A stretch of DNA of 64,000 nucleotides from Gammaproteobacteria bacterium (lineage in GTDB: Bacteria; Pseudomonadota; Gammaproteobacteria; Pseudomonadales; UBA5518): positions 1 to 64,000 of the forward strand of contig JADKDK010000002.1 of the NCBI GenBank assembly GCA_016718385.1, read 5' to 3'. The position numbers and the translations under genes are program-made. The notes under the pieces are model-generated. The model made no database searches. It was given only the letters and a program-made list of their open reading frames with translations, and was not told the DNA's origin. This document shows positions 55,350-64,000 of this stretch, piece by piece. Every line of letters starts with the position of its first letter. Positions within the stretch are counted from its first letter, which is position 1.

Positions 55350-57626
55350 ATGAAATTGCGCGGTTCCATAGCCCAGAGGCTCTCCCTGTTCATGGTCGCG
55401 CTGGCCATGGCGGGGGCGCTGGCCGCGGCCGCCGCCATGATATGGCGCGAATATCGTGGCGCCAGGGATGGGGTGTTCGCGCATGCGCTGCTGCTGGCCG
55501 AGGCGGACGCGCGCACCGATCGGGCGGTGCAGGAGCGTGACATCGCGCTGATCAGCGAACGGCTGGCGCGTTTCATGGCCCTGCCGGGCGTGAAGTATGC
55601 GGCGGTCCGCGACGCCGACGGCAGGGAAATCGTGGCGCGACGGGGCGAGGATGCCGACGGATATCCCGAGGCGGACTTCGGGCGCGCGCGCCGCGGCGTG
55701 GCCCCGTTCGATCAGGGCATTGCCACCGACGAGCGACGGGCGGGGCTGGAGCGTTTCAGCGATCTGACGGTACCCGTGTTCGTGACGGCCGACATGCAGC
55801 GCGGTGCCGGGCCGCGTGCCTCCGGCGGCGAGGCAGGCAGCCGCTACCTGGTCGGCTATTACCACCTGCGCGTCAGCCTCGACGAGGTGTGGCGATCGGT
55901 GCAGGGCTACGCGCTGCGGGTCGCGCTGGCCTGCGCCCTGTTCGTGGCGCTCACGGCCCTGTTGACGCTGCGCGTCACGCGGCGCATCTCCGCCCCCCTG
56001 CGCGCACTGGAACAGCTCGTCGAGCGCGTTTCCGCCGGCAACCTGGAGCAGAAGCTGATCGTCAAGGGCGGGGGCGAGGTCGATCGCATCACCTCGACGA
56101 TCAATGCCCTGATATCGGAACTGCATACCTACAAGCTGCAGACCGATACCAGCAATGTGCTGCTGAGCAGGAAGGTGGACGAGCGTACCGAGCAGCTGTC
56201 GCGGCGCAACGAGGAGCTCAACAAGGCCGTGCAGCAGGTCACGAAGAGCAAGGAGCAGCTGCACCAGCTCGCGTATTACGACAGTCTCACCGCGCTGCCC
56301 AATCGCCGCCTGTTCATCGAGCAGCTGGACGTGCTGTTGCGCCTGACCCGGCGCGAGCAACGCATCGTCGCGCTGCTCTTCGTCGATCTCGACAACTTCA
56401 AGCGCATCAACGACTCGCTCGGCCACGCGGCCGGCGACGTGATGTTGAAGGAAGTGGCGGGCAGGCTCTCCCGTTGCCTGCGCAGCAGCGACTTCCTCGC
56501 CGTCGGCTCGGGCGGGGACGTGCCGTCGAGCGTCTCGCGCCTCGGCGGCGACGAGTTCACGGTGGTGCTCAGCAACATCGACCGCCCGGAGAGCGCGGGC
56601 ATGGTGGCGGAGCGGCTGCTGCAGTCGCTGCGCGCACCGATGCTGATCGAGGGGCACGAGCTGGTGGTCACGCCCAGCATCGGCATCGCGCTGGCGCCGG
56701 ACCACGCGGATTCGGTGAGCGAGTTGCTCAAGCTCGCCGACACCGCGATGTATCACGCGAAGTCGGCCGGAAGGAACAACTACGCCTATTACTCCCCCGA
56801 GATGAGCGGCAGCGGGGTCGGACGGCTGAAGCTGGAGGCCGAACTGCGCCGGGCGCTCGAGCGGCGCGAACTGGTGCTCCACTACCAGCCCCAGGTGAAG
56901 GTGGCAACGGGCGAAATCGTCGGCGCCGAGGCCCTGGTGCGCTGGAATCATCCCGAGCGCGGGCTGGTGCCGCCGGGGCAGTTCATCCCGCTCGCCGAGG
57001 AGATGGGCCTGATCATCGAGCTCGGCGCCTGGGCGGTGGTCGAGGCCTGCGGCCAGATCCGCGCGTTCCAGCGCCAGGGTCTGACGCCGCCCAAGATATC
57101 CGTCAACGTGTCCAGCCTGCAGTTCAACGCGGCCTTCACCGCCCTGGTGCAGAAGACCATCGCGGACTTCGGCATCGACCCCGGCATGCTCGAACTGGAG
57201 CTCACGGAGGGGGTGCTGATGAGCAACGCCGAGGCCTCGATCCGCTCGCTGCACGACCTGAAGCGGCTGGGGGTGAGCCTGTCGGTCGACGATTTCGGCA
57301 CCGGCTATTCCTCGCTCAGCTACCTCAGCGAGTTCCCGCTGGACGAGCTCAAGATCGATCGCAGCTTCGTGATCGCCTTCGACAGCGGGCCGCGCAGCGC
57401 GAGTCTCGTCAGCGCCATCATCGCGATGGGCAAGAGCCTGAACCTGCGCCTGGTCGCCGAGGGCGTGGATTCCGGCGCGCAGTACCGTTTCCTGCACGAG
57501 GCGGGGGTGGACGTGATCCAGGGGTTCCTGTTCAGCAAGCCGGTCCCCGCCGAGGATTTCGCGCGGTTGCTGGGCAGCAACCGCTTCGCCGAGCAGATCC
57601 GCACGCTCGAGCAGGAGGCGGCCTGA
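55350..57626 (+). CDS. Membrane GGDEF-EAL protein (c-di-GMP turnover)
   Basis: A 758-residue protein. Two membrane helices (about 10-32 and 195-215) enclose a periplasmic PDC-like sensor; HAMP and coiled coil follow. The cyclase site RLGGDEF is intact (about residue 400), with a ~15-residue Gly/Ser insertion just before it. The phosphodiesterase site keeps EALVRW, NVS, DDFGTGYSSL and KIDRSF; the late motif is AEGVDS instead of EGVET. Both activities are possible. The next gene is an HD-GYP protein. Confidence 0.9.
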   Translation: MKLRGSIAQRLSLFMVALAMAGALAAAAAMIWREYRGARDGVFAHALLLAEADARTDRAVQERDIALISERLARFMALPGVKYAAVRDADGREIVARRGEDADGYPEADFGRARRGVAPFDQGIATDERRAGLERFSDLTVPVFVTADMQRGAGPRASGGEAGSRYLVGYYHLRVSLDEVWRSVQGYALRVALACALFVALTALLTLRVTRRISAPLRALEQLVERVSAGNLEQKLIVKGGGEVDRITSTINALISELHTYKLQTDTSNVLLSRKVDERTEQLSRRNEELNKAVQQVTKSKEQLHQLAYYDSLTALPNRRLFIEQLDVLLRLTRREQRIVALLFVDLDNFKRINDSLGHAAGDVMLKEVAGRLSRCLRSSDFLAVGSGGDVPSSVSRLGGDEFTVVLSNIDRPESAGMVAERLLQSLRAPMLIEGHELVVTPSIGIALAPDHADSVSELLKLADTAMYHAKSAGRNNYAYYSPEMSGSGVGRLKLEAELRRALERRELVLHYQPQVKVATGEIVGAEALVRWNHPERGLVPPGQFIPLAEEMGLIIELGAWAVVEACGQIRAFQRQGLTPPKISVNVSSLQFNAAFTALVQKTIADFGIDPGMLELELTEGVLMSNAEASIRSLHDLKRLGVSLSVDDFGTGYSSLSYLSEFPLDELKIDRSFVIAFDSGPRSASLVSAIIAMGKSLNLRLVAEGVDSGAQYRFLHEAGVDVIQGFLFSKPVPAEDFARLLGSNRFAEQIRTLEQEAA

Positions 57627-57751
57627 GCGCCGGCTACCCTGCGTTCCGTGACGGGGGTCGCGGAAACGGCGCTCGACACTTTGGCCGTTGCGCGGGTGCT
57701 CGACTATCTTTCACGAGGGATGCGCTGTCTGCATCGTCCAGGGGATGCCTG

Positions 57752-59008
57752 ATGTCGAAGGTGCTCAGAACGAGACCGGGATACTTCCACGCCGCCGCCA
57801 GGCAGGCGCGTATTTCCGTGCAGGCGCTGAAAGTCGGCATGCGCGTGGTGGAGCTCGACTGCCCGTGGACCGACACGCCGTTCGTGTTCCAGGGTTTCCG
57901 GCTCGAGAACGTGCAGCAGATCGCGGAGGTCGCGCAGTACTGCCGGGAAGTGGTGGTCGAGTACGACGAGGACCAGTGGGTGCCGCCGACCGCGCACGCG
58001 CTGCCCGGGACCCCGGCGCGTCGCCTGCGGCCCGTTGTCGCGCACGCCCCGACGGTCAAGGCCTACGAGAGCGCGGCCCGCCTGCAGGACGATGCGCGCG
58101 CGCTGACGCGCAGCATCATGGACGACGTTCGCCTCGGGCGCGTGATCAACGTGAAGGAGATCAGGAGCACGGTTTCCGCGGCGGTGAAGAACGTGATCGA
58201 CAGTCCCGACGCGGTGATGTGGCTGTCCAGGATCCGCCACCGCGATGCCTACACCTCGGAGCATTGCGTCAACGTCGGGCTGCTGGCGATCAATTTCGCG
58301 CGCCACCTCGGCCATGGCGAGGAGGATCTCAACACCATCGGCATCGCCGCGATGCTGCACGATGTGGGCAAGACGCTCACGCCGCTGGAGGTTCTCAACA
58401 AGGAGGGCGCGCTGACGCAGGAGGAGTTCGAGCTCATGAAGGCCCACACCACCGAGGGCCGCAATATCCTGATGGCGCACCGCAATCTCAGCCACGGCCC
58501 GGTCGACGTGGCCTACGGGCACCACGAGGCGCTCGATGGCACCGGCTATCCGCGCAAGCTCAAGGCCTCGGGCATCCCGGAGATGACGCGCATCGTCACG
58601 CTGTGCGATGTCTACGACGCGGTGACCTCCGATCGTTGCTACCGCAAGGGCCAGCCCTCGCTGCGCGGGCTGGACGTGTTGCAGCGCGGGCGCGGCAGCA
58701 AGTACGACGAGCGACTGGTCGATGAGTATGTGCGCTGCATCGGCCTGTACCCCACGGGCAGCGTGGTGGAGCTGGTGAACGGCGCGCATGGCATCGTGCT
58801 CAGCACCAACTACCGCAACCGTCATCTGCCGCGCGTGCTGCTGGTGCGCGACGAGCAGCACGAGCCCTGCGCCGAGCGCGTGCTCGACCTGCAGAAGCTT
58901 TCCGGGCAGGGGGGCATGGAAGGCTGGCTGATCCGGGCCGTGGTACCCAACGGTGCCCACGGCATCCGGGTCGAGGAATACGTGCGCCGCGGCGTGCAGA
59001 TCATGTAG
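57752..59008 (+). CDS. HD-GYP phosphodiesterase with DUF3391
   Basis: A 418-residue protein. N-terminal DUF3391 (ALKVGMRVVELDCPWTDTPF) then an HD-GYP domain with HDVGK (about residue 203) and HHEALDGTGYP (about 257-267) intact, so it likely hydrolyses cyclic di-GMP. It is encoded just after the GGDEF-EAL protein. The ATG at 57752 is chosen because family similarity begins within 25 residues of it; the long upstream frame shadows the GGDEF-EAL gene. Confidence 0.9.
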   Translation: MSKVLRTRPGYFHAAARQARISVQALKVGMRVVELDCPWTDTPFVFQGFRLENVQQIAEVAQYCREVVVEYDEDQWVPPTAHALPGTPARRLRPVVAHAPTVKAYESAARLQDDARALTRSIMDDVRLGRVINVKEIRSTVSAAVKNVIDSPDAVMWLSRIRHRDAYTSEHCVNVGLLAINFARHLGHGEEDLNTIGIAAMLHDVGKTLTPLEVLNKEGALTQEEFELMKAHTTEGRNILMAHRNLSHGPVDVAYGHHEALDGTGYPRKLKASGIPEMTRIVTLCDVYDAVTSDRCYRKGQPSLRGLDVLQRGRGSKYDERLVDEYVRCIGLYPTGSVVELVNGAHGIVLSTNYRNRHLPRVLLVRDEQHEPCAERVLDLQKLSGQGGMEGWLIRAVVPNGAHGIRVEEYVRRGVQIM

Positions 59009-59018
59009 TCTGCGCCCC

Positions 59019-59663
59019 ATGGGCATCTACGAACGACTGATCCTCCCGCGCATCATTCACCTCGCCTGCGGTAGCTCGCCGATCACGAAGCAACGGCTGA
59101 AGATCGTGCCGCTGGCCTCGGGCCGGGTGCTCGACGTGGGCACCGGATCGGGACACAACCTGCCGCTCTACGACCCGCACAGGGTGGAACTGGTGTGGGG
59201 CCTCGAGCCCAACCACGGGATGCGTGAGCTCGCCAGGCACAACGTGGCGCGCTCGCGTGTCGAACTGCACTGGCTCGACCTGCCCGGCGAGCAGGTGCCC
59301 CTGCACGACCACAGCGTCGATACCGTGGTGCTGACCTTCACGCTGTGCACGATCCCCGACTGGCGTGCGGCGCTCGCGCAGATGCTGCGCGTGCTGAAAC
59401 CCGGGGGGCGCCTGCTGTTCCTGGAGCACGGTGCGGCGCCCGATGCGCCGGTGCGGCGCTGGCAGGAGCGGATGAATGCGGGCTGGCGGCGCTGCGCCGG
59501 CGGCTGCAACCTCAACCGCGACATCCCTGCGCTGCTGCGCGAGGCGGGCTTCGATATCGTGCGGCTGGAGACGATGTACCTGCCGGGCACCCCGCGGATC
59601 GCGGGCTACAACTACTGGGGCGAGGCTATTGCGCGCTGCGCGGCTCCTGCGCGTACTTGCTGA
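59019..59663 (+). CDS. SAM-dependent methyltransferase
   Basis: A 214-residue class I methyltransferase. Motif I VLDVGTGSGHNLPLYD, motif II acidic residue in WGLEPNHGM, and VVLTFTLCTIPDWRAALAQMLRVLKPGG, as in UbiE-like small-molecule methyltransferases. Substrate unknown. It starts 10 bases after the HD-GYP stop. The 3' end overlaps the convergent small exported-protein gene by 38 bases. Confidence 0.85.
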   Translation: MGIYERLILPRIIHLACGSSPITKQRLKIVPLASGRVLDVGTGSGHNLPLYDPHRVELVWGLEPNHGMRELARHNVARSRVELHWLDLPGEQVPLHDHSVDTVVLTFTLCTIPDWRAALAQMLRVLKPGGRLLFLEHGAAPDAPVRRWQERMNAGWRRCAGGCNLNRDIPALLREAGFDIVRLETMYLPGTPRIAGYNYWGEAIARCAAPARTC

Positions 59664-60024
59664 GCACGTTCTCCATGGTGGCGGGCGATTGCGTCGTCGC
59701 CGGCGGCTTCGGGGTGCCGCCCTTCGCGCCCATCGGGCGGTTGCCCGCCTGGCGATAACCCTCCGTCATCGCGGCATCGATCCGGGCCTTGCTCTTGCCC
59801 TTGCTCGCACACTCCTGCATGTAGGCATTCATCTTCGCCGCCGGCTGCCTGCAACGGTTGTCGACACGGTCGAACCGCTCCGTGCATTCGGCCCATGCCC
59901 GCGTTTGCGCGGTGAGCTTCTCCAGGCAGCTCGGCCCGAGCAGTGGCAACGCGGCCGCGGGCGTGGCAAGCGCCGCACCGAGCACGGTGGCGGCGATGGC
60001 GTTGCGCAGGTGTGCGTGCGACAT
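59626..60024 (-). CDS. Small exported protein with conserved cysteines, unknown
   Basis: A 132-residue protein. A signal peptide ends near ALATPAAA, then four Cys (SCLEKL, AECTERF, NRCRQPA, QECASKG) in a helical region, then a Pro/Thr linker. Loosely PsiF-like in layout but not assigned. The Met at 60024 has a normal signal peptide directly after it. Confidence 0.6.
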   Translation of the reverse strand: MSHAHLRNAIAATVLGAALATPAAALPLLGPSCLEKLTAQTRAWAECTERFDRVDNRCRQPAAKMNAYMQECASKGKSKARIDAAMTEGYRQAGNRPMGAKGGTPKPPATTQSPATMENVLSKYAQEPRSAQ

Positions 60025-60187
60025 GCTGGAAGGTCCGCGGTGATGATCCCGGGCAAGTATAGCCGACGCTTTAGCGTGGCACCGTCCGGCGCCGCCGACC
60101 TCGTCCGTTCGGGGGTACTAGGGTGGATGCGATCCGGGTTAAGCTTCGCGCCGGCGTCAATTCGGATCGACTGGGGTGGAACAAGGC

Positions 60188-61885
60188 ATGGCGGGTAGCG
60201 GCAACTGGGCATACGAAACGGACGTGGTGGTGGTGGGATCCGGCGCCGGAGCGCTGACGGCGGCGGTACGTGCCCGCGATCTCGGGCTCGAGGTGCTGGT
60301 GATCGAGAAGACCGGGCAGTACGGCGGTTCCTCGGCGATGTCGGGCGGGGTGCTGTGGCTGCCGAACAGCCCGCTGGTGGCGGGCGCCGGCGGCTCGGAC
60401 TCCGCCGAGGAAGGCAAGCGCTACATGAAGAGCGTGATCGACGAGCCGCACCTCGACAAGCGCATCGATGCCTACGTCGAGCAGATCCCGGCGTTCATCG
60501 ACTTCCTGCACCGCAGCACCCACCTGCGCCTGGCGCCGTTGCCGCAGTTCCCGGACATGTACCCCGACAACCCGGATGCGAAGATGCACCGCTGCCACGA
60601 GGCCGTGCCATTCCACGCGCGCGCGCTGCCGGACGAGGAGGTGCTGAACCTGCGCCCGCAGCACCCGCAGACCGCGTTGTTCGGCCTGATCGGCTGGACA
60701 CCGAGCGAGTCGCTGATCCTGCAGGCACGCGGCGAGGGCTGGCTGAAGGTCGCCTTCAGCATGGTCGCGCGCTACCTGCTCGACATTCCGTGGCGCCTGC
60801 GCTCGCGCCGCGACCGCCGCCTGGTGCTGGGCGGCGCGCTGGTCGGCGCGCTGCGCCACTCGATGCTGGACCGCGGCGTGCCGCTGTGGCTGAACAGCCC
60901 CTTCGAGGACTTCATCGAGGAAGACGGCCGCGTGGCCGGCGTGCTGGCGCGCCACGACGGCGTGCGTGCGCGCATCCTGGCGCGCAAGGGCGTGATCCTC
61001 GCCGCGGGCGGCTTCGAGAAGAACAACGCGCTGCGCCAGCAGTACCTCGACCAGCCCACCGACGCGGCGTGGACCGCGGGCAGCCCGGGCAACACCGGCG
61101 ACACCATCGCGGCCGCCACGCGCCTCGGCGCGAAACTGGAATTCATGGCCGAGGGCTGGTGGGGGCCGACCTTCCTGGTTCCCGGGGAGCCACAGGCGCG
61201 CATGCTGATCATCGAGAAGAACCTGCCCGGCTCGATCATCGTCAACAAGCTGGGCCAGCGCTTCGTCAACGAGAGCTCTTCGTACACCAAGGTGACGCGC
61301 GGTCTGTTCGCGGCCAACAAGCCGGGCGCGGAATCCATTCCCGCCTACATGATCTTCGATGCGACCTATCGCCAGCGCTACCCGATCGGGCCGATGCTGC
61401 CGAGTACCTTCCAGCCCGATTTCGCGGTGCCGGGGGCGATCAAGAAGGCCATTCCGAGCGCGATGGACATCCGCGAGCTCGCCCGCAAGCTGGGCGTCGA
61501 TCCCGAGGGCCTGGCGGCCACCGTGAGCCGCTTCAACGGCTTTGCGCGCAGCGGCAAGGACGAGGAGTTCCAGCGCGGCGATGCGAACTACGACCGTTAC
61601 TACGGCGACCAGAGCGTGGGGCCCAACTCGTGCCTGGGACCGATCGAGAAGGCGCCTTTCTATGGCGTGAAGATCTACCCCGGGGAACTCGGCACCAAGG
61701 GCGGTTTCGCGGTCGACGAGAACGCCCGCGTGCTGCGCGAGGACGGCAGCGTGATCGAGGGTCTCTTCGCCATCGGCAATTGCTCCTCGCCGGTCACCGG
61801 CACCACCTATCCGGCCTCCGGCTCGACGCTGGGACCGGCGATGGTCTTCGGCTACGTGGCAGCCAACTGCATCGCCTCCGCGTAG
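60188..61885 (+). CDS. 3-ketosteroid delta(1)-dehydrogenase-like FAD flavoprotein
   Basis: A 565-residue flavoprotein of the fumarate reductase/KstD superfamily. FAD motif VVVVGSGAGALTAAVRARDLG, then EKTGQYGGSSAMSGGVLWLPNSP, which is typical of KstD-like enzymes, and the C-terminal FAD loop TYPASGSTLGPAMVFGYVA. KstD enzymes desaturate ring A of 3-ketosteroids; related members act on other substrates, so the exact activity is inferred. ATG at 60188 preferred over GTG 60176. The TAG stop lies in a REP-like unit. Confidence 0.75.
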   Translation: MAGSGNWAYETDVVVVGSGAGALTAAVRARDLGLEVLVIEKTGQYGGSSAMSGGVLWLPNSPLVAGAGGSDSAEEGKRYMKSVIDEPHLDKRIDAYVEQIPAFIDFLHRSTHLRLAPLPQFPDMYPDNPDAKMHRCHEAVPFHARALPDEEVLNLRPQHPQTALFGLIGWTPSESLILQARGEGWLKVAFSMVARYLLDIPWRLRSRRDRRLVLGGALVGALRHSMLDRGVPLWLNSPFEDFIEEDGRVAGVLARHDGVRARILARKGVILAAGGFEKNNALRQQYLDQPTDAAWTAGSPGNTGDTIAAATRLGAKLEFMAEGWWGPTFLVPGEPQARMLIIEKNLPGSIIVNKLGQRFVNESSSYTKVTRGLFAANKPGAESIPAYMIFDATYRQRYPIGPMLPSTFQPDFAVPGAIKKAIPSAMDIRELARKLGVDPEGLAATVSRFNGFARSGKDEEFQRGDANYDRYYGDQSVGPNSCLGPIEKAPFYGVKIYPGELGTKGGFAVDENARVLREDGSVIEGLFAIGNCSSPVTGTTYPASGSTLGPAMVFGYVAANCIASA

Positions 61886-61998
61886 GTCCGGCTCGGGTGT
61901 AAGAGCCCGGCTTCGAGCGCGGCCGGAGGGATTGTCACAGCATCCAGCACGGATAGCAGACACCAGCCGAGAATTGTCCGCATGAACGCGGACCTACG
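61882..61998. repeat. REP-like units at two convergent gene ends
   Basis: GTAGGTCCGGCTCGGGTG with a distorted second arm begins at 61882, and GTCCGCATGAACGCGGACCT plus ACGG ends the interval at 61975-61998. The stop codons of both flanking genes are TAG triplets inside these units. Confidence 0.7.
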
Positions 61999-63358
61999 GG
62001 GGGCAGGGCATCGGCGCGCTGCGGTGAGCGAGACCGTGTTCGCGCAGGAATTCGCGCAGCGCGCCCGCGAGCCCGGGGCTCTCGATGTCGGCGAACTCGT
62101 AGCGCGCGCGCAGCACCGGTTTGTTCACGTCGAGCAGCGCCGCGAGGTCGATCGGCGTGCCGCTCACCACGGCGTCGGCATCGCAGGCGTCGATGCAGTC
62201 GCGCAGCGCCTCGATCTGCGCGGCGTAATAGCCGAGCGCGGGCAGTACCGGTCCGATGTGGGGGTAGCGCCGGTAGGTCTCCTGCAACTCCGGGCCGGCC
62301 CATCGGCGCGGGTCCACGATCAGGGCGCCGGCATCGCTGGCCGCGCGCCAGCCCGCGCCGTGCGCCATGCCGCCGTGCGTGATCGTGGGGCCGTCCTCGA
62401 TCACCAGCACGCGCTTGCCGGCGAGCGTCGCGGCGCCCTCGAGCGTCACCGGTGACGCGCCGCGCAGGATCGTCGCGCGCGGATTCAGCGCCTGCACGCT
62501 GTCGATGAGCTGCGCGATCTGCGCGGGCGTGGCGGTGTCGGACTTGGCGATCAGCGCGATGTCGGCCATGCGCAGCACGGCCTCGCCGGGGTGGTGCGTG
62601 GCCTCGTCGCCGGCGCGCATCGGGTCGAGCAGCACGATGTGCAGTTGCGGGCGCACGAACGGGAAGTCGTTGTTGCCGCCGTCCCAGACGATCACCTCGG
62701 CCTCGCGCTCGGCCTCGGCCAGCACGGCGGCGTAATCCACGCCCGCGAATACCGTCGCGCCGCGCTCGATGTGCGGTTCGTATTCCTCGCGCTCCTCGAT
62801 GGTGCAGTCAGCGCGCTGCAGGTCGGCGCGCGAGGCGAAGCGCTGCACGCGCTGGGCCTCGAGGTCGCCGTAGGGCATCGGATGGCGGATCACGGCGCTC
62901 TTCAGGCCCGCCGCGTGCAGGCGCTGCACCAGCCAGCGCGCGACCTGCGACTTGCCGCACCCGGTACGCACCGCTGAGACCGCGATCACCGGGCGCCTCG
63001 AGCGCAGCATGGTTCGCGCGGGACCGAGCAGCGCGAAGCTCGCGCCGCTGGCGAGCACGCGCGAGGCCTGGTGCATCACCGCGAGGTGGCTGATATCGCT
63101 GTAGGAGAACACCACCTCGTCGACCCCGTGCTCGGTGACCAGCTGCTCCAGGAACTGCTCGTCGACGATGGCGATGCCCTCGGGGTAGGCGCTGCCGGCG
63201 AGCGAGGCGGGGAAGCGTCGTCCGGCGATGCCCGGGATCTGCGCCGCGGTGAAGGCCACCACCTCGACGCCGGGGTCGTCGCGAAACACCTGCAGGAAAT
63301 TGTGGAAATCGCGCCCGGCCGCGCCCATGATCACGACCCTGCGCCGGCTGCTGTTCAT
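61994..63358 (-). CDS. Cyclic 2,3-diphosphoglycerate synthetase-like GTPase
   Basis: A 454-residue protein. N-terminal Rossmann part (VVIMGAAGRDFHNFLQVFRD), then a P-loop domain AVRTGCGKSQVARWL with downstream EDGPTITHGGM and DPRRWA. This matches the COG2403 GTPase family named after the methanogen cyclic diphosphoglycerate synthetase; the bacterial role is unproven. Single gene, divergent from the UvrA-like gene. Confidence 0.75.
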   Translation of the reverse strand: MNSSRRRVVIMGAAGRDFHNFLQVFRDDPGVEVVAFTAAQIPGIAGRRFPASLAGSAYPEGIAIVDEQFLEQLVTEHGVDEVVFSYSDISHLAVMHQASRVLASGASFALLGPARTMLRSRRPVIAVSAVRTGCGKSQVARWLVQRLHAAGLKSAVIRHPMPYGDLEAQRVQRFASRADLQRADCTIEEREEYEPHIERGATVFAGVDYAAVLAEAEREAEVIVWDGGNNDFPFVRPQLHIVLLDPMRAGDEATHHPGEAVLRMADIALIAKSDTATPAQIAQLIDSVQALNPRATILRGASPVTLEGAATLAGKRVLVIEDGPTITHGGMAHGAGWRAASDAGALIVDPRRWAGPELQETYRRYPHIGPVLPALGYYAAQIEALRDCIDACDADAVVSGTPIDLAALLDVNKPVLRARYEFADIESPGLAGALREFLREHGLAHRSAPMPCPP

Positions 63359-63550
63359 GCTGCTTGCTCTCCGCTGCTGCCCGCGTGTGGGACCGCCCGG
63401 AACTTAGCGGCTGCGACAGCGGTTTTGAAGCACCGGATGCCCTTTCCTTGACCGGGGTCAAGCGCCGGCGGCGGCCGTTGCAATGCTTCCCGCGGCTCGG
63501 CGAAGATGCCGCTCGCACCCCCCGCGACATCACCGGATTACAGGCACGAC

Positions 63551-64000
63551 GTGGAAGACAGCATCAGCATCGAAGGCGCGCGCCAGAACAACCTGCGCAA
63601 CCTCAGCCTCGAGCTTGCGCTCGGGGAACTCACGGTGATCACGGGGGTGAGCGGATCGGGCAAGTCCTCGCTGGCTTTCGACACCATCTACGCCGAGGGC
63701 CAGCGCCGCTACGTCGAGACCTTCTCGCCCTATGCGCGGCAGTTCCTCGAGCGCATGGACAAGCCGCAGGTCGACGCGATCCGCGGCATCCCGCCGGCGA
63801 TCGCCATCGAGCAGAGCAACCCGGTGCGCACCTCGCGCTCGACCGTGGGCACGATGACCGAGCTCAACGATTACCTGAAGCTGCTGTTCGCGCGCGTGGC
63901 GACGCTGCACTGCCGCGGCTGCGAGCGCCCGGTGAGCGCCGACAGCGCCGATGCCGTGGCCCGGACGCTGCTCACCGACCCGACGCTGGCGGAGCAGGCC
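63551..64000 (+). CDS. UvrA-family ABC ATPase, 5' part only
   Basis: The first 150 residues: ISIEGARQNNLRNLSLELAL, Walker A GVSGSGKSSLAFDT, YAEGQRRYVETFSPYARQFL and IEQSNPVRTSRSTVGTMTEL, then the beginning of a zinc module (HCRGCERP). The GIPPAIAIEQSNPVRTSRST version and the LERMDKPQVD segment resemble UvrA paralogues (UvrA2 or large tandem forms) more than the main UvrA. The GTG start gives VEDSISIEGA. It runs off the window. Confidence 0.8.
   Translation, partial: MEDSISIEGARQNNLRNLSLELALGELTVITGVSGSGKSSLAFDTIYAEGQRRYVETFSPYARQFLERMDKPQVDAIRGIPPAIAIEQSNPVRTSRSTVGTMTELNDYLKLLFARVATLHCRGCERPVSADSADAVARTLLTDPTLAEQA

Noticed and set aside
57704..59026. A 440-codon minus-strand frame opposite the HD-GYP gene
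   Set aside because: No recognisable domain; the plus strand has a full HD-GYP protein.

Overview
The window is GC-rich, tightly packed gammaproteobacterial chromosome. The first 16 kb reproduces the pseudomonad-type order leuC-leuD-leuB-asd-fimV-truA-trpF-accD-folC-dedD-cvpA-purF-metZ, with a divergent LysR gene in front. glnS-cysS divergent from ppiB, and the glrK-qseG-glrR trio, also fit Gammaproteobacteria outside the enterics. The genus cannot be fixed from sequence alone. Several single-base frameshifts, most of them in or next to short homopolymers or repeats, and one 40-base G run suggest a draft or metagenome assembly.

Layout. 1-0.8 kb: end of an XdhC-like gene and a frameshifted MobA-like nucleotidyltransferase (molybdenum hydroxylase maturation). 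0.8-16.2 kb: LysR, leucine and aspartate-semialdehyde genes, FimV, TruA, TrpF, AccD, FolC, a frameshifted DedD, CvpA, PurF, MetZ. 16.3-20.3 kb: MoxR, DUF58 and transglutaminase operon. 20.4-24.1 kb: TetR-controlled DevBCA-type exporter with a perfect operator palindrome. 24.1-28.7 kb: GlrK/QseG/GlrR two-component system. Downstream of it lie three exact TGTC-N10-GACA sites, a sigma-54 promoter and a terminated short transcript, then a GNAT-like acyltransferase. 28.8-37.4 kb is an accessory island. It holds an SRPBCC protein, an SOS-boxed 13E12/DUF222 gene cut by IS110, IS21 and IS66 elements, a truncated low-GC exported protein next to an attC-like hairpin, an IS91 fragment and a toxin-antitoxin pair.

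37.4-44.8 kb returns to core genes: acnB, a GST, ppiB, glnS, cysS. 44.8-45.3 kb is unreliable sequence with a poly-G run. 45.3-50.6 kb: SGNH lipoprotein, DUF3833 lipoprotein, YafJ-type amidotransferase, and feoAB behind a Fur box. 50.7-54 kb: selenium genes mnmH and a SelD fused to a flavoprotein. 54-60 kb: sterol-desaturase-family protein, a GGDEF-EAL protein, an HD-GYP protein, a methyltransferase and a small exported protein. 60-64 kb: a ketosteroid-dehydrogenase-like flavoprotein, a cyclic 2,3-diphosphoglycerate synthetase-like GTPase and the start of a UvrA-family gene.

Two themes stand out. First, the GlrK/GlrR locus carries what looks like its own sigma-54 small-RNA output, similar in logic to enterobacterial glmY but placed on the other side of the operon. 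Second, short palindromic repeats of at least two related types sit at gene ends, and the TAG or TGA inside the repeat is the stop codon of at least six genes.
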